64,000 nt of DNA from Lustribacter sp965277075 (lineage in GTDB: Bacteria; Vulcanimicrobiota; Vulcanimicrobiia; Vulcanimicrobiales; Vulcanimicrobiaceae): contig OZ255707.1 in the NCBI GenBank assembly GCA_965277075.1, positions 2,418,001-2,482,000 on the forward strand. The letters run 5' to 3'. Below are positions 16,741 through 24,786 of this stretch, in pieces. The translations under genes were made by a program, and so were the position numbers. Positions within the stretch are counted from its first letter, which is position 1, and each line of letters begins with the position of its first letter. Under the pieces are notes generated by a model that was given only the letters and a program-made list of their open reading frames with translations, searched no databases and was not told the DNA's origin.

Positions 16741-18084
16741 ATGAACGCGTTCGCCCGCCGCACGTCGACCATCATCGCCCTTCTTGCCGGCCTGACACTC
16801 GCCGCAGAACCGGCAGTCGCCGACCCGATTCCACCGGGGTCGGAAGCGTCGAACTTGCAGCTCGTCGGCTTCTCCGGTCTCGGCGGCCATTCGGCAGCAT
16901 TCAAGCTCGCGCTCAAGCATGCGGCCAACGGTCACTGGTATCTGTTCGCGGGGCACTCGTTCGAATCGGGCTGGAGCATCGTCGATGTCACCGATGCGGG
17001 AAACCCGCGGTACGTGCGCTTTATTCCCGGACCGCCGGGCAACGTGACGAGCCAGGTCACGCTGCACGGTAATTTGCTGATCACCGGTCTCGACGAATTG
17101 CGCGGCGCCGCGAACCTTGCGCGGCCGGTCGAAAGTTCGGTGGTGCTCTGGGACATCAGCAATCCGGAAAATCCCAAGCAACTCTCGACCTGGAAAGGCG
17201 GCTCGGGCGGCTCGCATCGCAACAGTTACCCGGGCGGCCGGTACGCCTATCTCGCGACGACGGTCCCCGGCTTTACCGGCCGCATCCTGGTCATTCTGGA
17301 CGTTAGCGATCCGCGCCATCCGACCGAAGCCGGACGCTGGTGGCAGCCGGGGCAGAAAGCCGGTGAGGCGCCGGTCAACGCAAAGATGTCCGGCGGTTTA
17401 CACGGCCCGGTCAGTATCAGCCCCGACGGCAAGACGGCGACGATGGGTTACCATCCCGACGTCGTTAATCTCGATATCAGCGACGTCGCGCATCCGAAGC
17501 TGATTGGTTCGTTGACGATGACGCCGCCGTTCGCCGATAACGGCTCACAGTCGGAACACACCGTGCTGCCGTTTTGGGATCGCAAGCTGTTGTACGTGAG
17601 TTCGGAAGCGTCAGCGAGCGGCTGCGATACCGAGCCGTTGAACTACGCGGGCTTCGTCGACGACAGCAATCCGGCAAAGCCGCGCCTGATCTCGCTGCTG
17701 CCGCCGCCGCGGCCGCCGGCCGGTGCGGCGTACAAGGACTTCTGCGACAAAGGCGGCCGCTTCGGCCCGCACAACGTCAACACCGAAATCCATAATCCCG
17801 ATGTGATGCCCAACGGCAACGCGCTCTACATCGCGTATTTCGACGCCGGCGTGCAGAAGTACGACATCACCGATGCGCATCTGCCGACGAACACCGGCTA
17901 TTTCATCCCGCCCGAACGGCCCGATCTGCCGAAGCATCCGACGGGCGGCCCGCACGAATCACCGATCAACTGGTGCGAGGATCTCGCGATCGATGCACGC
18001 GGCTACATCTACGTGAGCGATGATAAGTGGGGTATTTGGATTTTGCGCGACCCGAAGAACCCCGGGAAGACGGTTCAACTATAA
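16741..18084 (+). CDS. exported LVIVD-repeat beta-propeller protein
   Basis: A 447-residue protein with a signal peptide (residues of about 1-28, ending AVADP) and repeated WSIVDVTDAGNPR, VVLWDISNPENPK, ILVILDVSDPRHP, VVNLDISDVAHPK type motifs, the pattern of LVIVD repeat proteins that form a secreted beta-propeller. The GGSH near residue 160, SEHTV near 270 and GPHNVNTE near 348 are conserved His-containing loops that could bind a metal; this is inference. The ATG at 16741 has a strong GGAGGT ribosome site. Function unknown; such proteins are usually extracytoplasmic. The 3' end overlaps the convergent obg end by 10 bases. Confidence 0.85.
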   Translation: MNAFARRTSTIIALLAGLTLAAEPAVADPIPPGSEASNLQLVGFSGLGGHSAAFKLALKHAANGHWYLFAGHSFESGWSIVDVTDAGNPRYVRFIPGPPGNVTSQVTLHGNLLITGLDELRGAANLARPVESSVVLWDISNPENPKQLSTWKGGSGGSHRNSYPGGRYAYLATTVPGFTGRILVILDVSDPRHPTEAGRWWQPGQKAGEAPVNAKMSGGLHGPVSISPDGKTATMGYHPDVVNLDISDVAHPKLIGSLTMTPPFADNGSQSEHTVLPFWDRKLLYVSSEASASGCDTEPLNYAGFVDDSNPAKPRLISLLPPPRPPAGAAYKDFCDKGGRFGPHNVNTEIHNPDVMPNGNALYIAYFDAGVQKYDITDAHLPTNTGYFIPPERPDLPKHPTGGPHESPINWCEDLAIDARGYIYVSDDKWGIWILRDPKNPGKTVQL

Positions 18085-19352
18085 TCGAACTCGACGCCCG
18101 CGATTCGCACGGTGTCGCCGTCGCTCACGCCGAGTTCGCGGAGCTTTTTCTCGACGCCCATCTTCGCGAGAATCTGCTCGAATCGCGCGAGCGCTTCGTC
18201 GGATTCAAAATCCGTCATCTGCGCAAGACGCTCGACGCGTTCGCCGCTCACGACGAACACGCCGTCTTCGATACGAATCTCGAACGGTTCGTCGGGTCGC
18301 AGATTGATGTTGACCGGTTCGGGAACGGCAACGTCCGGAATCGGCGCCGTACGGATCGTTTCCCAGGCGGCGTAGAGCAATTCGCGCACGCCTTCGTTGG
18401 TCGCCGCCGAGATGCCGCGTACCTCGGGGATGCGCTCGCGCAGCGTTTCGTAGGTCGCCCGAGCATCGGGCAAATCGAGCTTTGTCACGACGAGCAGCGT
18501 CGGTTTTTTCGGCAGGGCGCCGTTCCACGCAGCGAGTTCGCGTTCGATCGTTGCTTTGTCCGCGAGGACGTCATCGACGGGTTTCGCCCCGTCCATGAGA
18601 TGGATGAGGACGCGCGTGCGTTCGACGTGGCGCAGAAAACGGTCGCCCAGACCCGCGCCGTCGCTCGCACCTTCGATCAAACCGGGAACGTCGACGAGCA
18701 CGAACGACGATTCGTCATCGATGCGGACGACGCCGAGTTGTGGTTCGAGCGTGGTGAACGGATAGTCGGCAATTTTTGGACGCGCCGCGGAGACGACCGA
18801 CAACAATGTCGATTTGCCGGCGTTCGGCAAACCGATCAACCCCGCGTCGGCCAGCAACTTCAATTCGAGTCGCAGCGTGCAGTGCTCGCCCTTGTCACCT
18901 TTTTCGGCGAAGCGCGGCGCCTGTCGAGCCGACGTCGCGAAGTGCTGGTTGCCAAGTCCGCCGCGGCCGCCTTTCGCCACGATCGTGCGTTGCCCGGGCC
19001 CGCTCATATCGGCGAAAAGACGCTCGGGACCGACGGTTCCTTCAGCGTCGATTTCGGCGCGGTAAACCAGCGTGCCGATCGGTACATCGATGATGAGATC
19101 GTCGCCCGCTTTGCCGGACTTGTTCGAGGTCGAACCGGCCTTGCCGGCTTCCGCGCCGAACACTTTCTTGAAGCGGAAGTCGACGAGCGTCCCGAGGTTC
19201 GGCGTCGCTTCGAGGAAGACGTCGCCGCCGCGTCCACCGTCTCCGCCGGCCGGACCGCCCTTCGGCACGTACTTCTCACGGCGCCACGCGATAATACCGT
19301 CGCCGCCGTTCCCTGCCTCAACCGTGATCCCGGCCTCGTCGATGAATTGCAA
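18075..19352 (-). CDS. obgE: Obg/CgtA GTPase
   Basis: Essential GTPase of 425 residues acting in large-subunit ribosome maturation. The N-terminal glycine-rich Obg fold (residues 1-158, GGPAGGDGGRGGDV) is followed by the G domain with G1 GLPNAGKST, G3 DVPGLIEGA and G4 TKLD, and then a C-terminal OCT-type domain. The start is TTG at 19352, exactly where Obg proteins usually begin. No Shine-Dalgarno sequence is visible; a terminator-like hairpin sits 12 bases upstream instead. rpmA lies just upstream, a common association. Confidence 0.95.
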   Translation of the reverse strand: MQFIDEAGITVEAGNGGDGIIAWRREKYVPKGGPAGGDGGRGGDVFLEATPNLGTLVDFRFKKVFGAEAGKAGSTSNKSGKAGDDLIIDVPIGTLVYRAEIDAEGTVGPERLFADMSGPGQRTIVAKGGRGGLGNQHFATSARQAPRFAEKGDKGEHCTLRLELKLLADAGLIGLPNAGKSTLLSVVSAARPKIADYPFTTLEPQLGVVRIDDESSFVLVDVPGLIEGASDGAGLGDRFLRHVERTRVLIHLMDGAKPVDDVLADKATIERELAAWNGALPKKPTLLVVTKLDLPDARATYETLRERIPEVRGISAATNEGVRELLYAAWETIRTAPIPDVAVPEPVNINLRPDEPFEIRIEDGVFVVSGERVERLAQMTDFESDEALARFEQILAKMGVEKKLRELGVSDGDTVRIAGVEFDYS

Positions 19353-19363
19353 CGGCTAAGCAA

Positions 19364-19388
19364 AAAAGAGAGCCGTCGGGCTCTCTTT
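19364..19388 (-). terminator. hairpin plus U-run between rpmA and obgE
   Basis: AAAGAGAGCC (19365-19374) pairs perfectly with GGCTCTCTTT (19379-19388) around a 4-base loop. Read on the minus strand, the direction of rpmA and obgE, the stem is followed by a run of T, so it has the form of an intrinsic terminator for rpmA. It ends about 12 bases before the TTG of obgE, which makes it a possible attenuator or translation control for obgE. Confidence 0.75.
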
Positions 19389-19416
19389 GGCTGCCGGGAC
19401 CGGGCGGCGCGAGCGC

Positions 19417-19695
19417 CTACGCAGCGGCGACGACGTTGATGAACTTTCGGTTGCGGGAGGTCGTGAACGATACTTGACCCCCGATGGTCGCGAAGATCGT
19501 ATGGTCCTTGCCGATGCCGACGCCGACGCCGGGGTAGAACTTCGTGCCGCGTTGACGCAGGATGATGTTCCCCGGAACCACGACTTGGCCGCCGAACTTC
19601 TTCACGCCCAAGCGCTGCGCGTTCGAGTCGCGCCCGTTGCGGGTCGAGCCCGCGCCCTTCTTCGACGCAAAAAGCTGGAGATCAAACAAGAACAT
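19417..19695 (-). CDS. rpmA: 50S ribosomal protein L27 with cleavable-type N-terminus
   Basis: Large-subunit ribosomal protein L27 (92 residues), whose N-terminus reaches the peptidyl transferase centre. After MFLFDLQLF comes ASKKGAGSTRNGRDS, the normal mature start. That short hydrophobic pre-sequence resembles the one in Firmicutes, where the Prp protease removes it before ribosome assembly. The rest (VVPGNIILRQRGTKFYPG, then GKDHTIFA) is standard. Usually rplU (L21) lies immediately upstream; here the upstream gene is a cytochrome P450, so rpmA is separated from rplU. A promoter lies inside the P450 3' end, and the leader is very short. Confidence 0.97.
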   Translation of the reverse strand: MFLFDLQLFASKKGAGSTRNGRDSNAQRLGVKKFGGQVVVPGNIILRQRGTKFYPGVGVGIGKDHTIFATIGGQVSFTTSRNRKFINVVAAA

Positions 19696-19704
19696 AGCCG
19701 GGGA

Positions 19705-19734
19705 ATTATACCAGAGCGGGTCGTCTTACGGCAA
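19705..19734 (-). promoter_or_regulatory. predicted sigma-70-type promoter of rpmA
   Basis: On the minus strand TTGCCG (19734-19729) is followed after 18 bases by a perfect TATAAT (19710-19705). Transcription would begin near 19698, only a few bases before the rpmA ATG at 19695, so the message would have almost no leader. The -35 element lies in the end of the P450 coding sequence. No Shine-Dalgarno site fits in so short a leader. Confidence 0.6.
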
Positions 19735-21073
19735 CCAGCGGGATCGCTGTTTTCGGACGCAGCGTGACGATCGGCTCGATCGGGACGGCGGTCAGCCCGG
19801 GCGCGGGCATGAAATGCCAGCGTCGTGCGATCGTCGCAACGACCAGAACGAGTTCGGTCCAGGCGAACGACTCGCCGATGCAGACGCGATTGCCGCCGCC
19901 GAACGGGAAATAGGCGAACTTCGGCAGCTCCGTCGTCTCGCCGTTCGACCAGCGCTCGGGGCGAAACGCCTCGGGGTCGCGCCAATACCGCGGATCGCGA
20001 TGCATGAGAAGCTGCGAGGCGAGGATGATGGCTCCTTGCGGAATCGTCCAGTCGCCGAGCGTCGTTTGTGCGACGCACAAACGGCCGATGACCCACGCCG
20101 GCGGGTAGAGCCGCATGGCCTCGGCGACGATATCGCGCGTACGAGACAACCGGGGGACATCGTCCATCGTCGGAAGACGGCCGCCCAGCAACGTCTCGAG
20201 CTCGGCGTCGAGGGATGCCGCGATCGCCGGAGTCCGTGCAAGGAGCCACCACGTCCAGGCGAGCGCATTGGCGGTCGTTTCGTGGCCGGCGAGAAACATC
20301 GTCATCGCTTCGTCCCGAATTTGCTCGACGGTCATCCGCTCGTCGCCTTCGTGCGCCGCGAGCAGCATCGAGAGAACGTCAGCCCCCGGTCCTCGGTCGT
20401 CACGCGCCGCGCGCCGCTCGTCGATGAGCCCGTAGACGATGCGGTCGAGTGTGGCCCGCGCCGCGCGAAAGCGCCGGACGACCGGCACCATCGGGAGATG
20501 ATCGAGCAGTTCGCCGAACGGCGAAATGGCCGCCGGAAAGCCGGCCATCGCGTCGTCGAGTGCGGCACCGATCGTTTCGGTTTCGGCGTCGACGTCGGCG
20601 CCGAAGAGCGTTTCCGCCACGATCCCAAGCGTCAGCCGGTACATGGCCCGATCGATCGCGAGCGTCGCACCGGGCTCGACCTCCGCAGAAAATCGGTCGG
20701 CGCGCGCAACCATTACGCTTGCATACCTTGCGATGCGGTCGCGATGAAACGCCGGCTGAACGAGCCGTCGCTGCCGGAGGTGGAACGCGCCGTTGCTGGT
20801 CAGCAGGCCGCGGCCCAGGAGCCGCTCGAGCCGCTGGACGCCGCGGCTCTTTACAAACGAGGCGCCGCGTGCGACGAGCAGTTCCTCGATCAGCGCGGGA
20901 TCGTTGACCAGGTAGAAACGGCGGCCGCCGACCCACCAGCTCGATAACGGGCCGTAGCGGGCGGCGGTGGCGGCAAGAAACGCCGGGATACGCGACATGT
21001 CACGTCCCGGCAGCAGCCCACGGAAAGCCGGGACCTGGCCGGGTCCGGCGGGATAGCGAGGCACGATGCCCAC
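19706..21073 (-). CDS. cytochrome P450
   Basis: A 455-residue cytochrome P450 monooxygenase. The I-helix oxygen-activation motif AGHETT is near residue 258, the ExxR motif EAMR near 315, FRPERW near 376 and the heme-binding loop FGGGNRVCIG near 391-400 with the cysteine ligand at 398. No N-terminal membrane anchor is obvious, so it is probably soluble and needs separate redox partners, none of which is nearby. The sequence style (MFLAGHETTANALAW, then FPFGGGNR) resembles bacterial P450s related to CYP102/CYP4-like fatty-acid hydroxylases; the substrate is unknown. Confidence 0.94.
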   Translation of the reverse strand: MGIVPRYPAGPGQVPAFRGLLPGRDMSRIPAFLAATAARYGPLSSWWVGGRRFYLVNDPALIEELLVARGASFVKSRGVQRLERLLGRGLLTSNGAFHLRQRRLVQPAFHRDRIARYASVMVARADRFSAEVEPGATLAIDRAMYRLTLGIVAETLFGADVDAETETIGAALDDAMAGFPAAISPFGELLDHLPMVPVVRRFRAARATLDRIVYGLIDERRAARDDRGPGADVLSMLLAAHEGDERMTVEQIRDEAMTMFLAGHETTANALAWTWWLLARTPAIAASLDAELETLLGGRLPTMDDVPRLSRTRDIVAEAMRLYPPAWVIGRLCVAQTTLGDWTIPQGAIILASQLLMHRDPRYWRDPEAFRPERWSNGETTELPKFAYFPFGGGNRVCIGESFAWTELVLVVATIARRWHFMPAPGLTAVPIEPIVTLRPKTAIPLVAVRRPALV

Positions 21074-21120
21074 TACCCGCCGGTCGCCCCCGCGTTACGT
21101 CTGAGACGTCGTGGTCGGTC

Positions 21121-21441
21121 TCAGAAGTGGAACGAGACGTAGAAGCCCGAACGGGGATTCCAGTAGCCGAGGCGGTCACGCCAGTAACCACGCTGCCGGT
21201 CGTAGAAGCGCGGGCCGCGTTCGACGAACACCGGGCGACGGTAATAGTCGTCGCGATCGTGCCAGGCGAATTGCGGACGGTATTCATACGGGCGGCGGTC
21301 ATCGCGGTCGCGGAATCCGTCGCGGTGCCATTCGTCGGCGCTTGCGGGTGTCGCGGCATGAGCGGCGACGGCGAGCGTACCGGTCAGCGTGCCGGCTGCG
21401 ATCACCGCGGTGGCGGCGATGCGAGTGAATCGATGGTTCAT
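21121..21441 (-). CDS. small exported Arg/Asp/Tyr-rich protein
   Basis: A 106-residue protein from ATG at 21441, which has an AGGAG ribosome site; an upstream in-frame start at 21573 lacks support. Residues 1-28 form a signal peptide (TAVIAAGTLTGTLAVAAHAA). The mature part is dominated by Arg, Asp, Tyr and Trp, with repeats of the RDRDDRRP, WHDRDDYYRRP, YWRDRLGYW kind, and ends in YVSFHF. I do not recognise a named family. It is likely periplasmic and largely disordered or short-beta. It is divergent from fabF. Confidence 0.72.
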   Translation of the reverse strand: MNHRFTRIAATAVIAAGTLTGTLAVAAHAATPASADEWHRDGFRDRDDRRPYEYRPQFAWHDRDDYYRRPVFVERGPRFYDRQRGYWRDRLGYWNPRSGFYVSFHF

Positions 21442-21531
21442 CCTGTGCTCCTTCTTCGATGATACGAAGAACAATGGCATGCCCGTGTAACGCATCTCGC
21501 CGCCGCGCCGTGATGAGAGCCCGATAAAGGT

Positions 21532-22830
21532 TTGGGCGGCGGGATCGTGCGCGGCCTCGTCGTATCTCCGCACGTTTTGGAGAAACGGCGCGTCGTTATC
21601 ACCGGCCTCGGAGGGGTCACCCCGATGGGCAATTCCATCGCGGAATTTTGGGACGCGCTCCTACACGGCCGCAGCGGCGTCGCCCTCATCACCGCGTACG
21701 ACTCGGCGAAGCTTCACACGCACATCGCCGCCGAGGTGAAAGACTTCGATCCCGACGCCTTGATCGGGCGCCGCGACGCCCGGCGCATGGATCGCTATGC
21801 GCACTTTGCGGTGGTTGCCGCGCGCGAGGCGCTCGGCGACGCAAACTTTCCCGACGACCCGGAGGTCCGCGACCGCACCGGGGTCATCGTCGCGAGCGGC
21901 ATCGGGGGGATCATCACGGTCGAAGACACGGTCATCGCGGTCGGCGCAACATCGGCCTGGGACCGCATCTCACCCTTCTTCGTCCCTATGCTGATGTCGA
22001 ACGCCGCGTCGGCCCATATCTCGATGGCGCACGGTTTGCGCGGCCCGGTGTTTTCCGTTGCCAGCGCGTGCGCGAGTTCCAACGACGCGCTCGCCGTTGC
22101 GTACGACAAGATCGCGTTGGGCCAGGCGATCGCCGTCCTCGCCGGCGGAAGCGAAGCGACGATCATGCCGACGGCGATGGGCGGCTTCGACTCGATGAAA
22201 GCACTCTCGCGGCACAACGACGAGCCCGAACGGGCGAGTCGCCCGTTCGACGCGCGGCGCGACGGATTTGTCCTCGGCGAGGGCGCGGCGGTCCTCGTGC
22301 TCGAGGAACGGGAAGCGGCGCGCGCCCGCGGGGCCCGGATTTATGCCGAAATTCTCGGGTACGGTGAGGCCGCCGATGCGTATCACATCGCGCAGCCCGA
22401 TCCCGCTTCCAAGGGGGTGATGCTCGCGATGGAGCGTGCGCTCGAGAACTCCGGCGTCGCGCGCGACCGCGTCGGGTACATCAACGCGCATGGAACGTCG
22501 ACGCCGCAAGGCGACACGGCCGAATCGCAAGCGATCGAAGCCGTCTTCGGCGATCACGCACGGAAGGTAGCGGTGAGCTCGACGAAGTCGATGCACGGCC
22601 ACCTCCTCGGTGCTGCCGGTGCCGTCGAAGGCGCCGCGACGGCGCTGGCACTTTTTCACGGCATTCTTCCGCCGACGATCAACTACGAGGAACCCGACCC
22701 GACGTGCACGCTCGATTACGTGGCGAACATCGCGCGTCGCGCGCAGGTCGATGTCGCCATGTCGAACGGCTTCGGCTTCGGTGGTCACAACGCGACGGTC
22801 GTTTTCGGCCGGCATGTCGACGCAGCGTAG
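21532..22830 (+). CDS. fabF: 3-oxoacyl-[acyl-carrier-protein] synthase II
   Basis: Condensing enzyme of fatty-acid elongation. The thiolase-fold Cys-His-His set is present: active cysteine in SACASSND (C180 counting from 21532), NAHGTSTPQGD and KSMHGHLLGAAG. The C-terminal glycine loop GFGFGGHN is intact. The start is unsettled: TTG at 21532, GTG at 21547 and TTG at 21577 are all in frame, and the family usually begins two or three residues before RRVVITGLGG, which favours 21577. It overlaps rnc by 17 bases. fabF-rnc adjacency is common in bacteria. Confidence 0.95.
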   Translation: MGGGIVRGLVVSPHVLEKRRVVITGLGGVTPMGNSIAEFWDALLHGRSGVALITAYDSAKLHTHIAAEVKDFDPDALIGRRDARRMDRYAHFAVVAAREALGDANFPDDPEVRDRTGVIVASGIGGIITVEDTVIAVGATSAWDRISPFFVPMLMSNAASAHISMAHGLRGPVFSVASACASSNDALAVAYDKIALGQAIAVLAGGSEATIMPTAMGGFDSMKALSRHNDEPERASRPFDARRDGFVLGEGAAVLVLEEREAARARGARIYAEILGYGEAADAYHIAQPDPASKGVMLAMERALENSGVARDRVGYINAHGTSTPQGDTAESQAIEAVFGDHARKVAVSSTKSMHGHLLGAAGAVEGAATALALFHGILPPTINYEEPDPTCTLDYVANIARRAQVDVAMSNGFGFGGHNATVVFGRHVDAA

Positions 22831-23623
22831 ACGGCGGCTCGCCGTGCTCCTCAAAACCAGCGGCCTCGGCGGCATTGATCCGGGGCTGATCGAGCAGGCT
22901 TTCGTGCACGAGAGCGCCGCACGCGAGGGCGCTGGTCCGTCGAACGAGCGGCTCGAATTCTACGGTGACGCGGTGCTTGGTTTCGTGACCGCTCGCTGGC
23001 TCATGGCGCGGTATCCCGACGCGACCGAAGGCGAACTGCACCGTCGCAAAGCGTCGCTCGTCAGTGGTGAGGCGTGCGCGACGACAGCTCGGCGGCTTTC
23101 ACTGGGCGACGTGATGCGCCTGGGCGTCGGGGCGCAGCAGAGCGGCGGTGCAAATAACGCGACGATCCTGGCCGATGCGTTCGAGGCGTACATCGGTGCG
23201 CTCGTGCAAGTAGCTGAACTCGAACGCGTCGCGCGCTTCATCGAGGTCGAGCATCTGACGCTCGTCGATCGGGCCGAGGGTGCCGACGCCGATGCGAAAA
23301 CCGCGCTGCAAGAATTCACGCAAGCGTACCTCGGAACGGTGCCGACGTACTTCGAGCGCGCCGAAGGTCCGCCGCACGATCGGCGGTTCACGTCGAACGT
23401 GCGCATCGCCGACGAGACGCTGGGCGAAGGGATCGGCGCGTCGAAAAAAACGGCCCAGCAAAGCGCCGCCGCTATGGCGCTTGCGCTCCTGCGTTCACGC
23501 TATCCCGGACCGCCGCGACCGCCGGAGCCGCCGCCCGGAAGCGGTGGGCAAGTGATTGCCCTACGCCCCAGCAATCGAACGAAAGCGCCGCGTTCGCCGG
23601 CGGCGGACGAACCCTCACTTTGA
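22814..23623 (+). CDS. rnc: ribonuclease III
   Basis: Double-stranded RNA endonuclease for rRNA and mRNA processing, 269 residues. The RNase III signature NERLEFYGDAVL spans residues 44-55 and carries catalytic acidic residues; the second acidic site is in ADAFEAYIGAL. A dsRNA-binding domain follows (ALQEFTQAY to KKTAQQSAAAMAL). A Pro/Gly/Arg-rich tail of about 40 residues after the dsRBD is unusual and probably disordered. The ATG overlaps fabF, and the 3' end overlaps a convergent pseudogene. Confidence 0.95.
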   Translation: MSTQRRRRLAVLLKTSGLGGIDPGLIEQAFVHESAAREGAGPSNERLEFYGDAVLGFVTARWLMARYPDATEGELHRRKASLVSGEACATTARRLSLGDVMRLGVGAQQSGGANNATILADAFEAYIGALVQVAELERVARFIEVEHLTLVDRAEGADADAKTALQEFTQAYLGTVPTYFERAEGPPHDRRFTSNVRIADETLGEGIGASKKTAQQSAAAMALALLRSRYPGPPRPPEPPPGSGGQVIALRPSNRTKAPRSPAADEPSL

Positions 23624-23910
23624 GGGCGTCCAGGTAAGGTCGGCGGCGCTGACCGGCCTTTGGAACGCGCCGTACTTCTGCGCCTTGAGAATGACCGGTT
23701 GAAGCAGCGAGGGGTCGAGTGCGGTTCCATATGTCGCGCGCGTCATCTTCGAAGCCACTTCAGGCGTGACTTTGGTATAGCGCAAGAGAATCTCCGCGGA
23801 CTCTCTGCGATGCGTATTCGCCCACTCGGCCGTTTGCCGCATGACGGTCGCGAATCGCGCGGCAAGATCAGGATGCGCTTGCAGCCACGCTTCGCTCGCG
23901 AGCCAGCATC
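23615..23910 (-). pseudogene. 3' remnant of an ABC transporter substrate-binding protein (SsuA/NMT1 type)
   Basis: Only the C-terminal 95 residues or so remain: WLASEAWLQAHPDLAARF, EWANTHRRESAEILLRYTK, then LDPSLLQPVILKAQKYGAF. This is the typical end of nitrate/sulfonate/taurine-type periplasmic binding proteins. Upstream of about 23910 the frame is antisense to a UbiD remnant, so the first two thirds are missing. No transporter ATPase or permease is nearby. It ends with its own stop at 23615, overlapping rnc by 9 bases. It is almost certainly non-functional. Confidence 0.75.
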
Positions 23911-24293
23911 GATGTCTTTTCGGACGCGCACATGGACTGGGCCCTCGCGACGCGCTTTCAGGCCGCCGGAATCTCGTCGTGCAAAGCGGGATGCGCACAC
24001 TGCCGCTCGACCCTTCGCTGGATGGCGGGGAGCGCGTCGGTGCGAAAGCCGGCTTCGACCTCACAACCGACTTCGGTCGCAGCGGAATGGAAACGCTGAT
24101 CCCCGGCGCACCGACCTACGACGGTCGCCGCTTCGCGTCCGTTCGCGCAGCGCTCGAAGACGGCCCGAAACATCGAAGAACTCATCGCTGCAATTGCGAC
24201 GCGCGACGGTCGCGACGTCGTACGCGAGCTCGAAGGCTTCGTGCCGGCGGTCCGCTCGGCCGTGACCCGTTCGGCCGCTACGTTCTCGCCTAA
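23911..24293 (+). pseudogene. 3' remnant of a UbiD-family decarboxylase, frameshifted
   Basis: A fragment of a UbiD-type prenylated-FMN decarboxylase. DVFSDAHMDWALATRFQ opens in one frame (23911-23955). After a frameshift LVVQSGMRTLPLDPSLDGG and GAKAGFDLTTDFG follow in a second frame to about 24165. IEELIAAIATRDGRDVVREL continues back in the first frame, and GGPLGRDPFGRYVLA closes in the second frame at the TAA 24291-24293. At least three frameshifts and the loss of most of the gene upstream of 23911 mark it as dead. Its broken end abuts the substrate-binding-protein remnant on the other strand. Confidence 0.75.
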
Positions 24294-24344
24294 TAGCGGG
24301 CGCGTAGCCGTTTCCGGAACGAACCGTCGGTGCGGAATTGATCG

Positions 24345-24628
24345 CGTTCGCCTGCTCGTGTTCGTCGACTTCGTTCGCGCGGAATTTCGCGATGCGTTCG
24401 ATCAATTTTACCGGGACGGGCCTGGAGAGCGGGAAACGGATCGTGCCGTTGTTGACCTCGTAATGTGCGAGCGGGATAAAGCGAATAGTGTTGCTTCCAT
24501 CCGGCGAAGTAAAGCACTCCGACACCGTGCAGTTCATACGACGGGATGTTGTACGAGATCACTTCCTCGGCTGCAGGTAAGGCTTTGCGGATGGTACTCC
24601 GCACGCGCCCGAGTGTGCGTTGCGCCAT
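24345..24628 (-). pseudogene. frameshifted DUF1801 (YdhG-like) gene
   Basis: Two frames together reconstruct a DUF1801-type small protein. From ATG 24628, TLGRVRSTIRKALPAAEEV, ISYNIPSYEL and YFAGWKQHYSLYPA read in one frame. HYEVNNGTIRFPLSRPVPVK and LIERIAKFRA then read in another. The expected stretch of about ten residues between SLYPA and HYEV is missing, so a small deletion shifted the frame. Members are linked to iron or stress handling, but this copy is broken. It is divergent from the MarR gene at 24797. Confidence 0.65.
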
Positions 24629-24786
24629 CGTGCCCTCAGTGATTTCGCTCTTCTGGCCTCGAGGGCCTGAAGGTCGGCCTCTGCTAATCACATAGGGATC
24701 GTCCTCCCAAACGCGATCGGTGAAACTGGCGCGAAAATCGGGTCCCCCGAGGCTTGCGGCAGACATTACTGCTCTTTTTGGCGAAC

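Noticed and set aside
18027..19439. 470-codon plus-strand open frame
   Set aside because: It is the antisense of obgE, which has all GTPase motifs on the minus strand. No family signature is seen in the plus frame.
19562..20947. 461-codon plus-strand open frame
   Set aside because: Antisense to the cytochrome P450 and rpmA genes, both of which carry complete family motifs.
24660..24690. CTGAAGGTC and CTCT block near 24667 resembling 26608-26622
   Set aside because: The shared stretch is under 20 bases with several mismatches; it may belong to the decayed region but is not convincing as a repeat on its own.
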